A stretch of 59,997 bases of DNA from Bacteroidaceae bacterium (GCA_017379075.1 JAFNXL010000042.1:1-59997); one strand, 5' to 3'. Shown: positions 47,527 through 58,537, counted from the stretch's first letter. Program-made: numbers and translations. Notes: generated from the letters alone by a model not told the origin.

Positions 47527-48780
47527 TTATCTCTTGCTTGTCACCTCGGCCACATACTGGTCGATGTCGGCAATGAAGTCGGCACCTACGGGCACGTTGT
47601 TGCGCACGCAGAACTCGTCATATACGGCCTGCCATGGCATGGCTTTCTGCTCTTCGAGAAGCGTGAGCACCTTGTAGCCCTCGCCAGCAAGCTCAAGTTT
47701 GCTGATGAGTTCCTTGGGCTCCAGCAATGCGCGGAGCATACACTTCTGTGCGCTGCGAGAACCGATGACGTATGCGCCGATACGGTTGATACTGCCGTCG
47801 AAGAAGTCGAGTCCGTAATGAACGCGGTCCAATGCGCCGGCACGTACAATTTCGAAGAAGAGTTCCTGAGTGGGGTCGTCCATGATGGTAACGTGGTCAG
47901 AGTCCCAACGTACGGGACGGCTCACATGGAGCATGAGTTCCTTGACGAAGGGCAGCACGGCACTCACCTTGTCCGCAGGAGATTCTGTGGGATGGTAGTG
48001 GCCGGTGTCGATGGTCAGAATCTTGTCATACTTGGAGGCGTATGCGGTGTAGAAGTCGTGAGAGCCAACAGTGAAGCTTTCCAGACCGATGCCGAATACC
48101 TTACCTTCGATACAGTCTTTCATCATGGGCTGTTCCTTCTCGAACACTTCATCAAGAGACTTCTTCAGTGTGTTGCGGTAGAGGGCGTGGTTCACGCTCA
48201 TGTCCTTGCATCCGTCATGTACCCACAGGTTCATGATACAGGGGTCGTTCTGAGCCTCACCCATTGCGTTGGCAATGTCACGGCAGCGCTTGGTGTGCTC
48301 CACCCAGAACTTGCGGATAGACTCGTCGGGGTTGGCCAGAGAGAGGCTGCCGCTCTTGGGGTGAGAGAAAGAAGAAGAGTTGAAGTCGAGCAGGGTGTTG
48401 TTCTCCTTTGCCCAGTCAATCCAGCTCTGGAAATATTCGATGGTCACCTCGTCACGGTCAACCACCTTGCCCTTGAAATCGCCGTAGATTTCGTGCAGGT
48501 TCAGACGGTGGCTGCCAGGGATAAGGCTCTTGGCCTTCAGGATGTCCGAACGCAGTTCGTCAATGTTGCGGGCCGCACCGGGGAAGTCGCCGGTACTCTG
48601 TATGCCGCCGCTCAATGCGCCAGCCTGAACCTCGAAACCTTTTACGTCATCGGCCTGCCAGCAGTGCAGTGAGAGGTGGAAGTTCTGGAGCTGTTCCAGT
48701 ATTTTCTCGGTGTCGACGCCAATCTCTGCATAGCGTTCCTTTGCCACTTCATAGGCTTTTTTTACAAGTGCTTCTTTCAT
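47527..48780 (-). CDS. rhaA: L-rhamnose isomerase
   Basis: 417 residues, the normal length. Converts L-rhamnose to L-rhamnulose. Conserved parts are LSLHCWQADDVKGFE, SHRLNLHEIYGDF, DTGHYHPTES and HVSRPVRWDSDHVT, which hold the metal-binding His and Asp residues of this barrel enzyme. It lies 83 bp downstream of rhaB. The spacer contains the palindromic CCTCGGGAGGAAAATATTTTTCC repeat (48826-48858). Confidence 0.96.
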   Translation of the reverse strand: MKEALVKKAYEVAKERYAEIGVDTEKILEQLQNFHLSLHCWQADDVKGFEVQAGALSGGIQSTGDFPGAARNIDELRSDILKAKSLIPGSHRLNLHEIYGDFKGKVVDRDEVTIEYFQSWIDWAKENNTLLDFNSSSFSHPKSGSLSLANPDESIRKFWVEHTKRCRDIANAMGEAQNDPCIMNLWVHDGCKDMSVNHALYRNTLKKSLDEVFEKEQPMMKDCIEGKVFGIGLESFTVGSHDFYTAYASKYDKILTIDTGHYHPTESPADKVSAVLPFVKELMLHVSRPVRWDSDHVTIMDDPTQELFFEIVRAGALDRVHYGLDFFDGSINRIGAYVIGSRSAQKCMLRALLEPKELISKLELAGEGYKVLTLLEEQKAMPWQAVYDEFCVRNNVPVGADFIADIDQYVAEVTSKR

Positions 48781-48825
48781 GTTTTTATTTTTGTTTTAAT
48801 GGTTGGTAAAATGTCGTTTTTATTT

Positions 48826-48858
48826 TTTCCTCGGGAGGAAAATATTTTTCCCTCGCGA
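48826..48858. repeat. CCTCGGGAGGAAAA palindromic repeat between rhaB and rhaA
   Basis: CCTCGGGAGGAAAATATTTTTCC and CCTCGCGA form an imperfect palindrome. A near copy, inverted, lies at 14203-14243. It is probably a dispersed intergenic element and may fold in the rha transcript. Confidence 0.6.
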
Positions 48859-48863
48859 TAGCG

Positions 48864-50333
48864 TTATTTTTGCATGGCGAGGAAACGCTGGTAAGGCTCT
48901 TCCCAAACAGCGGTTTCCTGGGGCAGATAAGTGCGGGTCTCTATGCTGTCTGCAATGATGCCTCGCATCTGGAACATATCGTTCACCAGACCGGCTGCCT
49001 TGGCCTGCAGCATGATGTTGCCGATGGCGGTTCCTTCCACGGGACCGGTGATTACCGGCATGCCGATGCTGTCTGCGGCCATCTGCATGAGATAGCGGTT
49101 ATATGTGCCGCCACCGATGACGTGGAGCTTTTCGATGGGGAAGGGGGCAAGGCCGTGCAGATAATCCAGAATCTGACGATAGCGCAATGCCAGGCTCTCG
49201 AAGATGCAGCGGGCAAACTGCTTGTAGTCCTGCGGTTCGGGTTGTCCGGTCTCGCGGCAGAAATCGCAGATGGCCTTGGTCATGCTTTCGGGATTGGCGA
49301 ATCTGGGATCGTCGGGGTTGATGAGCGAGCGGAAGGCAGGAGCCGTCATGGCATCGCTGTTGATCTGGTTCACGTCGGACGGGGCGTCGGTCCATTCCTG
49401 TCGGCAACGTTCCAGCAGCCACATTCCGCAGATGTTCTTGAGGAAACGGGTTGTACCCTCTATGCCGCCTTCGTTGGTGAAGTTGTATTCGAAACTCTTC
49501 TCGTTGATGATGGCATCCTTTGTCTCAATGCCCAGAAGGCTCCAGGTTCCGCAACTCAGATAAGCGAAATTCTGGTTCTGGGCGGGCACAGCTGCCACGG
49601 CGGCACCGGTATCATGGCCTGCCACAGCCACTACGGGCACGGGGCCAACGCCTGTCATCTTCTGTATCTCTGGAGTCAGCACACCCACCTTGTCACTGGG
49701 ATTCACATAACGGCCAAACTGTTCTTCGCGCAAGCCGATGGCACCGATAAGCTCGGGGTCAATGCGCTTGGTTCTGGGGTCGAGCATCTGGCTTGTGGAG
49801 AGGATGGTGTATTCGCATACCGCTTCGCCGGTGAGCATATACATCAGGGCGTCGGGGATGAAAAGAATCTTGTCCGCCGCTTCCAGTGCCGAGTCGTTGT
49901 TACGGCGCATTGTGGCCAACTGGAAAAGGGAGTTGAAGTTCATGAACTGGATACCGGTCTTGTCATAGACCTTTTCTTTGGGGATGAGCTTGAAGTATTC
50001 GTCCATCGCCCCTTCGGTGTGAGGGTCGCGGTAGCTGTAGGGATTGCGCAGGATGCCGCCGTCCTTGCCAATGCAGACAAAGTCCACACCCCAGGTGTCA
50101 ATGCCGATGCTGGTCAGTTGGATGCCTTCTTCGGCCACCGTCTTCAAGCTGCGGATAATCTCGTTGTACAAAGCATAAATGTCCCAAAAGAAGTGTCCGC
50201 CTTGCTGGATGATGGGGTTGGCAAAGCGTGTCATCTCGCGCTGGGCGAGCTTCCCGTTCTCAATGGAACCTAATATGGTGCGGCCGCTTGTTGCGCCAAG
50301 GTCTACGGCCAGAAAAAAACTTGTTTTGTTCAT
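48864..50333 (-). CDS. rhaB: Rhamnulokinase
   Basis: 489 residues. FGGY-family kinase phosphorylating L-rhamnulose at O-1. The N-terminal phosphate loop is DLGATSGRTILG (about 11-22); IGIDTWGVDFVCIG and GHDTGAAVAAVPA are characteristic, and the C-terminal ATP-site wording HVIGGGTYNRYLMQMAAD is present. First gene of the operon; the 172-bp spacer to the divergent outer-membrane gene carries a weak TATCTTTA box on the minus strand (50382-50375). No AraC-type rhaR is visible nearby. Confidence 0.96.
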   Translation of the reverse strand: MNKTSFFLAVDLGATSGRTILGSIENGKLAQREMTRFANPIIQQGGHFFWDIYALYNEIIRSLKTVAEEGIQLTSIGIDTWGVDFVCIGKDGGILRNPYSYRDPHTEGAMDEYFKLIPKEKVYDKTGIQFMNFNSLFQLATMRRNNDSALEAADKILFIPDALMYMLTGEAVCEYTILSTSQMLDPRTKRIDPELIGAIGLREEQFGRYVNPSDKVGVLTPEIQKMTGVGPVPVVAVAGHDTGAAVAAVPAQNQNFAYLSCGTWSLLGIETKDAIINEKSFEYNFTNEGGIEGTTRFLKNICGMWLLERCRQEWTDAPSDVNQINSDAMTAPAFRSLINPDDPRFANPESMTKAICDFCRETGQPEPQDYKQFARCIFESLALRYRQILDYLHGLAPFPIEKLHVIGGGTYNRYLMQMAADSIGMPVITGPVEGTAIGNIMLQAKAAGLVNDMFQMRGIIADSIETRTYLPQETAVWEEPYQRFLAMQK

Positions 50334-50505
50334 GGTGGGTTAAAAAAACTTGATGATTTAAGCTATTTATGCGGTAAAGATATGATTTTTTTTGAAAAAA
50401 ACACCTAAATTTAAGGGGCTTTATACGAAAAATGGCCATAATTTAAACTATTCTGCGGTTGTTTGGTCATATAGCAGGAATTAATTTTAAATCTAAAGTG
50501 TAAGA

Positions 50506-53406
50506 ATGGGAAAACTTTTAATCGCAATATTGATGCTGCTCCTGACGGTATCTCATACCGCCCAGGCACAGACAAGACACAAACCAGAGAAGGGCAAGAC
50601 GGAGGCAAAAAAGAAGCCGGACAAGAATGCGCTAAATATAAGAGGAACGGTGTATGAGAACGAAACCCTGCAGCCGCTTGAAGGGGCTACGATACGTTTG
50701 TACAAGCAGGACAGCACCATGGTGGGAGGGCACACTTCGGCCAAGAACGGCGATTTCCTTTTGGAAAACGTCCGTCAGGACATCTATGTGCTGAAGGTCT
50801 CCTTCATGGGCTTCAAGACACAAAGTTTCAAACTGGACCTGACAGACAAGAAGGGAAACTTCAAGACGCAGGACATTCTGATGCGTGAGGAAGAGAAAAT
50901 GATGGCCGAGGCGGTGGTAAGCGGACAGATGCCCGAGATGACGGTGGTGGAAGATACGGTGATGTACAATGCCGATGCCTTTGCCTTGCCCGAGGGCTCA
51001 ATGGTGGAAGACCTGGTGAAACGCCTGCCCGGAATGGTGGAAGAGGAAGACGGAAGCCTGACGTGGAACGGCAAGGCCGTGAGCCAGATTCTGGTGGACG
51101 GCAAGGAATTCTTCGGCAACAATCGCGAATTGGTGATGAAGAACCTGCCGGCGGATATTATTGATAAGGTAAAGGCGTATGACCGGCAAAGCGACCTGGC
51201 AAGGGTTACGGGAATAGATGACGGCAACGAAAAGACGGTGCTTGACCTTGCCATCAAGAAGAACAAGAAGAAAGGATGGTTCGGCCAGCTGGAAGGCGGT
51301 TACGGCTCGTCTGACCGCTATCACGGACGCACCAATGTGAACCGCTTTGAAGGAAAACAGAAGTTCTCCATCATCGGGAATGCCAACAACACCCGCGGAG
51401 ACGGCATGACAGACCGTCAGGAAGGCGGAGCCAACTTCAGTGTGGAAAAGGGTAATGTGGAGGCGGACGGAAGCCTGCATGCCGACTTCGGGCAAGGCAG
51501 CAACGACCGCACCTCCAACAGCCAGTCGTTCGTGAGGAAGTCCTACAGCAATTCGGCCAGCAGCAGCAATAACCGCAACCGCAATATGGGCTTCAACTTC
51601 AAGTTGGAATGGGAACCCGACAGCATGACCGACATAAACTTCCGTCCCAACTTCTCGATGAACGGAAGCGAAAGCACATCCAGGAGCGCCAACGCCACAT
51701 TCAACGACAATCCCTATGCCGTGGAGGGTATTACAGACCCCTTGCTTCAGATGGACAAGCTTGCCCCGCTGATTGGAGTGAACCACCGAAGGGATGCCAG
51801 TTTTAACGAGAATGACCGGATGAACGGTAGCGCCTCAATCCAAATCAACCGCAAGCTTCGTAAAAAGGGACGCAACATAACCCTGAACGCCAACGGAGGA
51901 TTTTCAAAGGGCGAGACCAACCGCGATTCATATAATCAGGTGGATTACTACAAGAAATTGGCCTTGACCGGCGAAGACTCCATTTATCACAAGACACAAT
52001 ATAGCGAGTCGTTGTCGAAAAACTGGAATGTGGGCGGACGCCTTTCGTATACCGAGCCGGTGGGCGACCAGATGTTCATCCAGATGAGTTACAACTATAA
52101 CTATCGTTTTACGGACAATGACCGTAATGTGAGCTCCATCTTTGACCCCATGAACGCCCAGCTTGGCGTGGGGTTGGGGAATTATCGCGACTTCAGGGAA
52201 CATGGTGTCTTGGACCAGGCCCAGTGCAATTATACTACCAATACCTATCAGAACCACAATGTCAGTTTGCAGTATAGGATTGTCCGTACAAAATATAGGC
52301 TGACTGCCGGAGTGAACGTACAGCCCCAGATTAACTCGGTTGACTATACCAAGGGCTACAAGAGTTACGACGTTACGCGTCATGTGGTGAACGCCTCGCC
52401 TACGGTGAATTTCCGTTACCGTTTCTCAAAGTTGGAACAATTGCGCATCCGTTACGGTGGAAGTACTGGGCAACCGGGGATAACCGACCTCATTCCTGAC
52501 ACATTGAGCAATGCCAACCCGTTGAATATCAGACTGGGAAATCCTGGTCTGAAACCTTCTTTTACCCAGAATATGCGGGTGGATTATCAGAAGAGCATTC
52601 CAGCCCTTCAACGTGCGTTCTCGGCCGACTTGCAATATATGCTTACGCAGAACAGCGTTACCAACAAGACGGAGTACAACGAAGATACTGGTGGCCGCAT
52701 TACCCAACCAGAGAACGTGAACGGCAACTGGAGCGCCAGAGCCGGCTTCAACTTCAATACGGCCTTCAAGGGCGACCAGCGCTTCCGCATGAGTACGAGC
52801 ACCAGCGGAAGCATGACGAACGCGGTGGGATATGTCTATCAAAGTAAGGCCCAGACCACAATCCGGAACAAGACAAAGGGAATGCATCTGGATGAATCGG
52901 CAAGATTCACCTTTCACGACAAGAATTTTGAAGCCAATGTGAAAGGCTCAATACGTTACAATCACAGCAGGAGCACCAGTTCCTCAGCAAGTGATTTGGA
53001 TACTTATGTGTTCAGTTATGGTGGCGAGGCTGTTTGGAAATTGCCATGGAGAATGTCATTAAGTACTGATATCCAGATGCGAAGCCGCAGAGGATATGCC
53101 GATGCCAATATGAATACCGACCAGTTGCTCTGGAATGTGCAGCTCAGCCAGTCTTTCTTGAAACAACGCAACTTGATTCTAACCGTCAGAGCCTATGACT
53201 TGCTGAATCAGCGGGATGAGGTTTCCCGCCGCATTACAGAATCGGCAAGAACGGACTCACGCTCTGCAATGGTGCACCAATATGTGGTTTGTTCTTTGAT
53301 GTATCGTTTCGGCAAGTTCGGTGGAAAGGGCGGAAAGAAGAAGGAGGACAAGAAAAAGGACGGGCCGGAAGAAATGCATCTTCAGCCCGCAGAACATCAT
53401 CTGTAA
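50506..53406 (+). CDS. Outer-membrane beta-barrel protein with carboxypeptidase-regulatory-like domain (TonB-receptor-like)
   Basis: 966 residues. Signal peptide MGKLLIAILMLLLTVSHTAQAQ, a basic linker, then a carboxypeptidase D regulatory-like domain (about 45-125: IRGTVYENETLQPLEGATIR, SFMGFKTQSF). A plug-like region follows (about 145-250: MVEDLVKRLPGMVEEEDGSL, QILVDGKEFFGNN), then a long beta-barrel (about 260-940) rich in alternating aromatic strands. The C-terminal tail is Lys-rich and ends in a His-containing stretch. It belongs to the OMP beta-barrel group related to TonB-dependent receptors but has no SusD partner here; the ligand is unknown. It converges on the HD-domain gene, stops lying 2 bp apart. 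Confidence 0.88.
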   Translation: MGKLLIAILMLLLTVSHTAQAQTRHKPEKGKTEAKKKPDKNALNIRGTVYENETLQPLEGATIRLYKQDSTMVGGHTSAKNGDFLLENVRQDIYVLKVSFMGFKTQSFKLDLTDKKGNFKTQDILMREEEKMMAEAVVSGQMPEMTVVEDTVMYNADAFALPEGSMVEDLVKRLPGMVEEEDGSLTWNGKAVSQILVDGKEFFGNNRELVMKNLPADIIDKVKAYDRQSDLARVTGIDDGNEKTVLDLAIKKNKKKGWFGQLEGGYGSSDRYHGRTNVNRFEGKQKFSIIGNANNTRGDGMTDRQEGGANFSVEKGNVEADGSLHADFGQGSNDRTSNSQSFVRKSYSNSASSSNNRNRNMGFNFKLEWEPDSMTDINFRPNFSMNGSESTSRSANATFNDNPYAVEGITDPLLQMDKLAPLIGVNHRRDASFNENDRMNGSASIQINRKLRKKGRNITLNANGGFSKGETNRDSYNQVDYYKKLALTGEDSIYHKTQYSESLSKNWNVGGRLSYTEPVGDQMFIQMSYNYNYRFTDNDRNVSSIFDPMNAQLGVGLGNYRDFREHGVLDQAQCNYTTNTYQNHNVSLQYRIVRTKYRLTAGVNVQPQINSVDYTKGYKSYDVTRHVVNASPTVNFRYRFSKLEQLRIRYGGSTGQPGITDLIPDTLSNANPLNIRLGNPGLKPSFTQNMRVDYQKSIPALQRAFSADLQYMLTQNSVTNKTEYNEDTGGRITQPENVNGNWSARAGFNFNTAFKGDQRFRMSTSTSGSMTNAVGYVYQSKAQTTIRNKTKGMHLDESARFTFHDKNFEANVKGSIRYNHSRSTSSSASDLDTYVFSYGGEAVWKLPWRMSLSTDIQMRSRRGYADANMNTDQLLWNVQLSQSFLKQRNLILTVRAYDLLNQRDEVSRRITESARTDSRSAMVHQYVVCSLMYRFGKFGGKGGKKKEDKKKDGPEEMHLQPAEHHL

Positions 53407-53408
53407 CC

Positions 53409-54263
53409 TTAGCCTTTGACAACGTGGGTGCCCAAGGCGTTTACATATTCCATTTCGCCTGCACCTTCAATGGTGTCGGTCTTGGCGCTGATGTTGTCCA
53501 GATAGCTCACGATGGATGCTTCCTGGATGCAAGGCAGTACGGGGCTTCCGTATTCCCGCTGTCCATGATGAGAAAGGATACAATGTATGATTCTTTTCAC
53601 TTCTTCGGCATCTACACCTCTTTTCTCCAACTCGTTTTGCAGTTTGTGCGCTCCTATATAAATGTGGCCTAAGAGATACATGTCGGGCTGTGTCTCGCCT
53701 TGGGCATTGTACTCGAAAAGTTTGCCGTAGTCATGGAACAGAATGGCCAGGATGCAGCGTTCTGCCTTGATGGGATAGGGCAGGCACGGATACAGCCCCT
53801 GTAGCATGTGAAGCATCTGATGGGTGTGGTTGAGTAGACCGCCGGGATAGGCGTGATGCACGCTTGTGGCAGCAGGATAGCGGCTGTAAGGAACGTATAG
53901 CTTGTCGGCGAATTCGCTGATGATGGCAGACAGGTTGTCATCGTTGCAGTAAGTGAGCAGACTCTGGATGGTTCCTTTCCAGACTTCGCGGGTTATGGGG
54001 CGCGTAATCTGGTTGTAAAGTGGATGGTCTGCGTCAGCCATGGCGCCCTCCAACATCTCCATCCGCCCGCACGATTTCTTTCCCATGTAGTCTTTCAAGT
54101 TGCAGAACTGTACTAATTGTCCCACTTCTGGCCCTTCGTGGGCGGGGACATCCCAAACAGAGATGTTTAGCATTTGTTCTCCGTCCGTCACCTTCAGCTG
54201 GATGTATGGGGAATTGTTTCGGGTGGTACCGTTGCTCCGGCACAGAATGATGTATTCTTTCAT
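53409..54263 (-). CDS. HD-domain protein with N-terminal OB-like region (YhaM-like)
   Basis: 284 residues. Residues about 1-90 look like an OB-fold nucleic-acid-binding region (YIQLKVTDGEQMLNISVWDV). Residues about 135-260 form an HD phosphohydrolase domain: VHHAYPGGLLNHTHQML, ILAILFHDYGKLFEY (HD pair) and IIHCILSHHGQREYGSP. The arrangement matches YhaM-type 3'-5' exoribonucleases and related Bacteroidetes proteins; nuclease activity is inferred. Its ATG overlaps the stop of the upstream membrane protein gene (ATGA), indicating translational coupling. Confidence 0.82.
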   Translation of the reverse strand: MKEYIILCRSNGTTRNNSPYIQLKVTDGEQMLNISVWDVPAHEGPEVGQLVQFCNLKDYMGKKSCGRMEMLEGAMADADHPLYNQITRPITREVWKGTIQSLLTYCNDDNLSAIISEFADKLYVPYSRYPAATSVHHAYPGGLLNHTHQMLHMLQGLYPCLPYPIKAERCILAILFHDYGKLFEYNAQGETQPDMYLLGHIYIGAHKLQNELEKRGVDAEEVKRIIHCILSHHGQREYGSPVLPCIQEASIVSYLDNISAKTDTIEGAGEMEYVNALGTHVVKG

Positions 54264-55162
54264 TTGGTTTTAGGGTTATTTGGGGTTAATTCGTGCTTTT
54301 GTGTTACAATGGGCATGTATTTGTTGATAAGGGACTTTCCCAGAATCAGAGTCCAGAACATACAGAAGAAGCAAACGCCTTTGACGGCATTATCCAGTCC
54401 GAGCGGTGCGAAAGGCATTGTACAGAGGGAGAAGATGGCGCAATGGGTCAACAGGGGGTGTTCTTTCAGATTATGTGCCAGTAATTGCCTGCCCCAACGC
54501 CTTGTACAAAGATAGGCGGAAAGGCCTACGGCAAACAAGAAAATCTTGGTGTCCCATAGCAGGGCGATGGATTTGGTGGTGTGCGCGGATAGCGTGCTCA
54601 GATAGCCTGCCATTATCTCTGACTCTCCGTTGTGTGCTTTCCAAATGCTGAAACTTGTACCGATGATGAATCCGATAACCATAGGCCAACAGGCACTGCG
54701 GAAAAACTTGTCATGGTTGAGGACGGACATCCAGATGAAACCCGCACATAAAGGTATTGTGATTCCGTCATGAGTGTAGCTGCAGAAAATGCCCATCAGC
54801 AGCATAATCATGTATCTGCGCGTAAAGGGGGCGTATCGGATACGGTTGTATTGCCCGATGAAGAAGGGAACAATGCATTCCGAACCTAACTCGCGGAGCG
54901 CATTCCAGTCCAGTTGAAAAAAAGTGTCGGACGAGGGAAAGAATAGTCCTACAAAAATGGCGGTGGTTAAAATGCCTACAGCACTCTCTTGCCATCCAAT
55001 CAGACGGGTGGACAAGGCAACCAACAGGACGTACAGCAATGCGGTGGCGGGATAAATGAGTTGGGGATATGGGATATGCGTATGGGTTGTCGGGAACAAT
55101 GCAAGTGCCAACAGTGTATAAAAAAAGATAAAAAGGTATGCTAAAACGCGTTTCATCAACAT
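54260..55162 (-). CDS. Polytopic membrane protein, unknown function
   Basis: About 300 residues with eight or nine hydrophobic segments (FIFFYTLLALALFP, YMIMLLMGIFCSYTHDGITIPL, KGVCFFCMFWTLILGKSLI). The start is placed at 55162 (MLMKRV) or 55156; the frame is open to 55177 only through a TTG inside a -7-like box (TATCTTTG, minus strand, 55182-55175). Conserved-looking loop residues (SYTHDGITI, PFAPLGLDNAVKG) suggest a defined family that I cannot name. It overlaps the HD-domain gene by 4 bp, so the two are coupled. Confidence 0.7.
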   Translation of the reverse strand: MLMKRVLAYLFIFFYTLLALALFPTTHTHIPYPQLIYPATALLYVLLVALSTRLIGWQESAVGILTTAIFVGLFFPSSDTFFQLDWNALRELGSECIVPFFIGQYNRIRYAPFTRRYMIMLLMGIFCSYTHDGITIPLCAGFIWMSVLNHDKFFRSACWPMVIGFIIGTSFSIWKAHNGESEIMAGYLSTLSAHTTKSIALLWDTKIFLFAVGLSAYLCTRRWGRQLLAHNLKEHPLLTHCAIFSLCTMPFAPLGLDNAVKGVCFFCMFWTLILGKSLINKYMPIVTQKHELTPNNPKTK

Positions 55163-55227
55163 TATTATTTTGTGCAAAGATACAACAAAGAAATGGAAGA
55201 TTGTTGCCTAAGGCCGAAAATAATGGC

Positions 55228-55420
55228 GGGTGGTTCTAAAAATTCTGGGTTTAAGTTTTACCTGTTCTGGCCTTCTCAGTTTCGGCTGCTTTTCGTCTCT
55301 TTTGTTGTCATTTTGTCAAGTCTCATCAGTCACATAGCCCGCTATGTTCCCTCTTCAACTTACAAAAGCACATTCGAAAATAGAACGAAAATCAACTCGA
55401 CATAATTTTTAGAACCACCC
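55228..55420. mobile_element. MITE-like element (193 bp) upstream of groES
   Basis: The ends are perfect 17-bp inverted repeats: GGGTGGTTCTAAAAATT at 55228-55244 and AATTTTTAGAACCACCC at 55404-55420. They are flanked on both sides by the direct repeat TGGC (55224-55227 and 55421-55424), as expected for a 4-bp target-site duplication. The interior has no ORF of transposase size. This is the structure of a miniature inverted-repeat element moved by a transposase in trans. The IS family is not identified. Confidence 0.75.
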
Positions 55421-55442
55421 TGGCTTCTGATTGTCGCAAAGG

Positions 55443-55459
55443 TGTCAGTCAGACTGACA
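55443..55459. promoter_or_regulatory. Perfect inverted repeat upstream of groES, candidate heat-shock operator
   Basis: TGTCAGTC (55443-55450), A, GACTGACA (55452-55459) is an 8-bp perfect palindrome with a single central base, 79 bp before the groES ATG and 23 bp from the MITE end. A TTTG follows at 55461. It does not match the CIRCE sequence. Its role as a groESL control site is inferred from position. Confidence 0.45.
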
Positions 55460-55537
55460 TTTTGTCGGTAATGCACATTATGGCATGCCATTCGTAATGA
55501 AGAGGTCAGACATTTAATTTTAAAAATATAAGCAAAC

Positions 55538-55810
55538 ATGACAATCAAACCATTGGCGGACCGCGTGCTGATTGAGCCCGCACCCGCAGAGACAAAGACC
55601 GTAGGTGGAATCATCATTCCTGATACAGCAAAGGAGAAGCCTCTCCAGGGAACCATTGTGGCTGTTGGCCAGGGCACCAAGGATGAGGAAATGATTCTGA
55701 AGGAAGGTGATGTGGTTCTGTATGGCAAATATGCCGGAACAGAACTGGAACTTGAAGGCAAGAAGTATCTGGTAATGCGCCAGAGCGATGTAGTTGCTAT
55801 TCTTGGCTAA
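55538..55810 (+). CDS. groES: Co-chaperonin GroES
   Basis: 90 residues, the usual bacterial length. It caps GroEL in the folding cycle. The sequence begins [18 protein letters not shown] and contains the mobile loop region [18 protein letters not shown] and the roof-loop strand [15 protein letters not shown] at the end. It is 53 bp upstream of groEL, and the pair forms the standard operon, probably heat-inducible. Confidence 0.98.
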   Translation: MTIKPLADRVLIEPAPAETKTVGGIIIPDTAKEKPLQGTIVAVGQGTKDEEMILKEGDVVLYGKYAGTELELEGKKYLVMRQSDVVAILG

Positions 55811-55848
55811 TTGAAATCTTAAAAAATACGGACTTAAACTATATTTAA

Positions 55849-57504
<1,656 letters not shown>

Positions 57505-57541
57505 TCCATGCTGAACCATAATAATTAGATAAGGATTTAGT

Positions 57542-57579
57542 GCAGCGCATAGTCTCCCCAAAAGGAGGTTATGCGCTGC
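57542..57579 (+). terminator. Terminator hairpin after groESL
   Basis: GCAGCGCATA (57542-57551) pairs with TATGCGCTGC (57570-57579), with CTCC/GGAG pairing inside. The following T-tract is interrupted (CTTCTTATG). It lies 37 bp past the groEL stop and 17 bp before the dus start. Confidence 0.7.
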
Positions 57580-57595
57580 CTTCTTATGATATAGC

Positions 57596-58537
57596 ATGAA
57601 ACCATTGCATTTTGCTCCGCTACAAGGTTATACACAGCATGCCTACCGCAGTATACATGCCCGTAATGTGGGTGGTGTGTCATATTATTATACCCCTTTT
57701 ATCCGGATGGAAAAAGGTGCGGTCCGAAGAAAAGACATCGTGGACATCCTTCCCGAACACAACGAAGGCGTGCCTCTGATTCCGCAGATTATTGCCTCTG
57801 ATGCAGATGAGTTTGACAAATTGTGTGATATAATACAGGAAACGGGATACCATCGGATAGACTTGAATATGGGGTGTCCGGCCCCCATGCAGACCAAGTT
57901 GGCCAGAGGTTCTGCCATGCTGTCTTCTTCTGAATTGGTGGAAGATATTGCGAACCGGATGAAGACAAGGTCAGACTTGCGTTTTTCTGTCAAGATGCGT
58001 TTGGGATGGAAAGAGTCAGACGAGTGGCGTCAAATCCTGCCCATTCTGCATGATATACCTTTGGAACATATCACCTTGCATCCGCGTGTCGGCATCCAGC
58101 AATATAAGGGAGAGGTGAATATGGAAATGTTCAAGATGTTCTATGAAGCGTGTCATCACCCTCTGATTTATAATGGCGACATACAGACTTTGGACGATCT
58201 TGCACGTATGGAAGAAGAGTGTCCTCGTCTGACAGGAATAATGATGGGACGAGGTTTGTTGGCAAATCCTGTACTATCTGCCGAATATGCGTCAGGTACA
58301 GCATGGACATGGGCGAAACGTCGTGATACGGTCTTGCGGATGCATGATGAGTGGCTTCAGTTTTGCCGCGAAAAATATGTGAGTGATTCTCAGGTTCTTC
58401 TACAGGTGAAGCCGTTTTGGGAATACCAGAACGCATGGATTGGGAAGAAGGTCTATAAGCATCTGATGAAAAGTGGCTCATTTCGCAATTATATGGCCGC
58501 TGTACATGAATTTTCGGCCTTAAAAGAGGAAGAATAG
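57596..58537 (+). CDS. dus: tRNA-dihydrouridine synthase
   Basis: 313 residues. FMN enzyme reducing uridines in tRNA D-loops. The barrel starts HFAPLQGYTQHAYR; the catalytic cysteine lies in LNMGCPAPMQTK (about residue 99); HPRVGIQQYKGE and the phosphate-binding MGRGLLANP are in the right order. The Dus subfamily (A, B or C) cannot be fixed by eye. It has no promoter separate from the groESL terminator that I can see. Confidence 0.92.
   Translation: MKPLHFAPLQGYTQHAYRSIHARNVGGVSYYYTPFIRMEKGAVRRKDIVDILPEHNEGVPLIPQIIASDADEFDKLCDIIQETGYHRIDLNMGCPAPMQTKLARGSAMLSSSELVEDIANRMKTRSDLRFSVKMRLGWKESDEWRQILPILHDIPLEHITLHPRVGIQQYKGEVNMEMFKMFYEACHHPLIYNGDIQTLDDLARMEEECPRLTGIMMGRGLLANPVLSAEYASGTAWTWAKRRDTVLRMHDEWLQFCREKYVSDSQVLLQVKPFWEYQNAWIGKKVYKHLMKSGSFRNYMAAVHEFSALKEEE

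Noticed and set aside
48870-50273. 467-codon ORF on plus, antisense to rhaB
   Set aside because: Shadow of a well-supported kinase gene in a GC-richer region where antisense frames stay open by codon bias.
50506-53406. SusC-like transporter
   Set aside because: The plug and barrel fit the wider OMP beta-barrel group with a regulatory-like domain, but typical SusC wording and a following SusD gene are missing.
55443-55459. CIRCE element for HrcA
   Set aside because: CIRCE is TTAGCACTC-N9-GAGTGCTAA; the palindrome here has a different sequence and a 1-nt centre.
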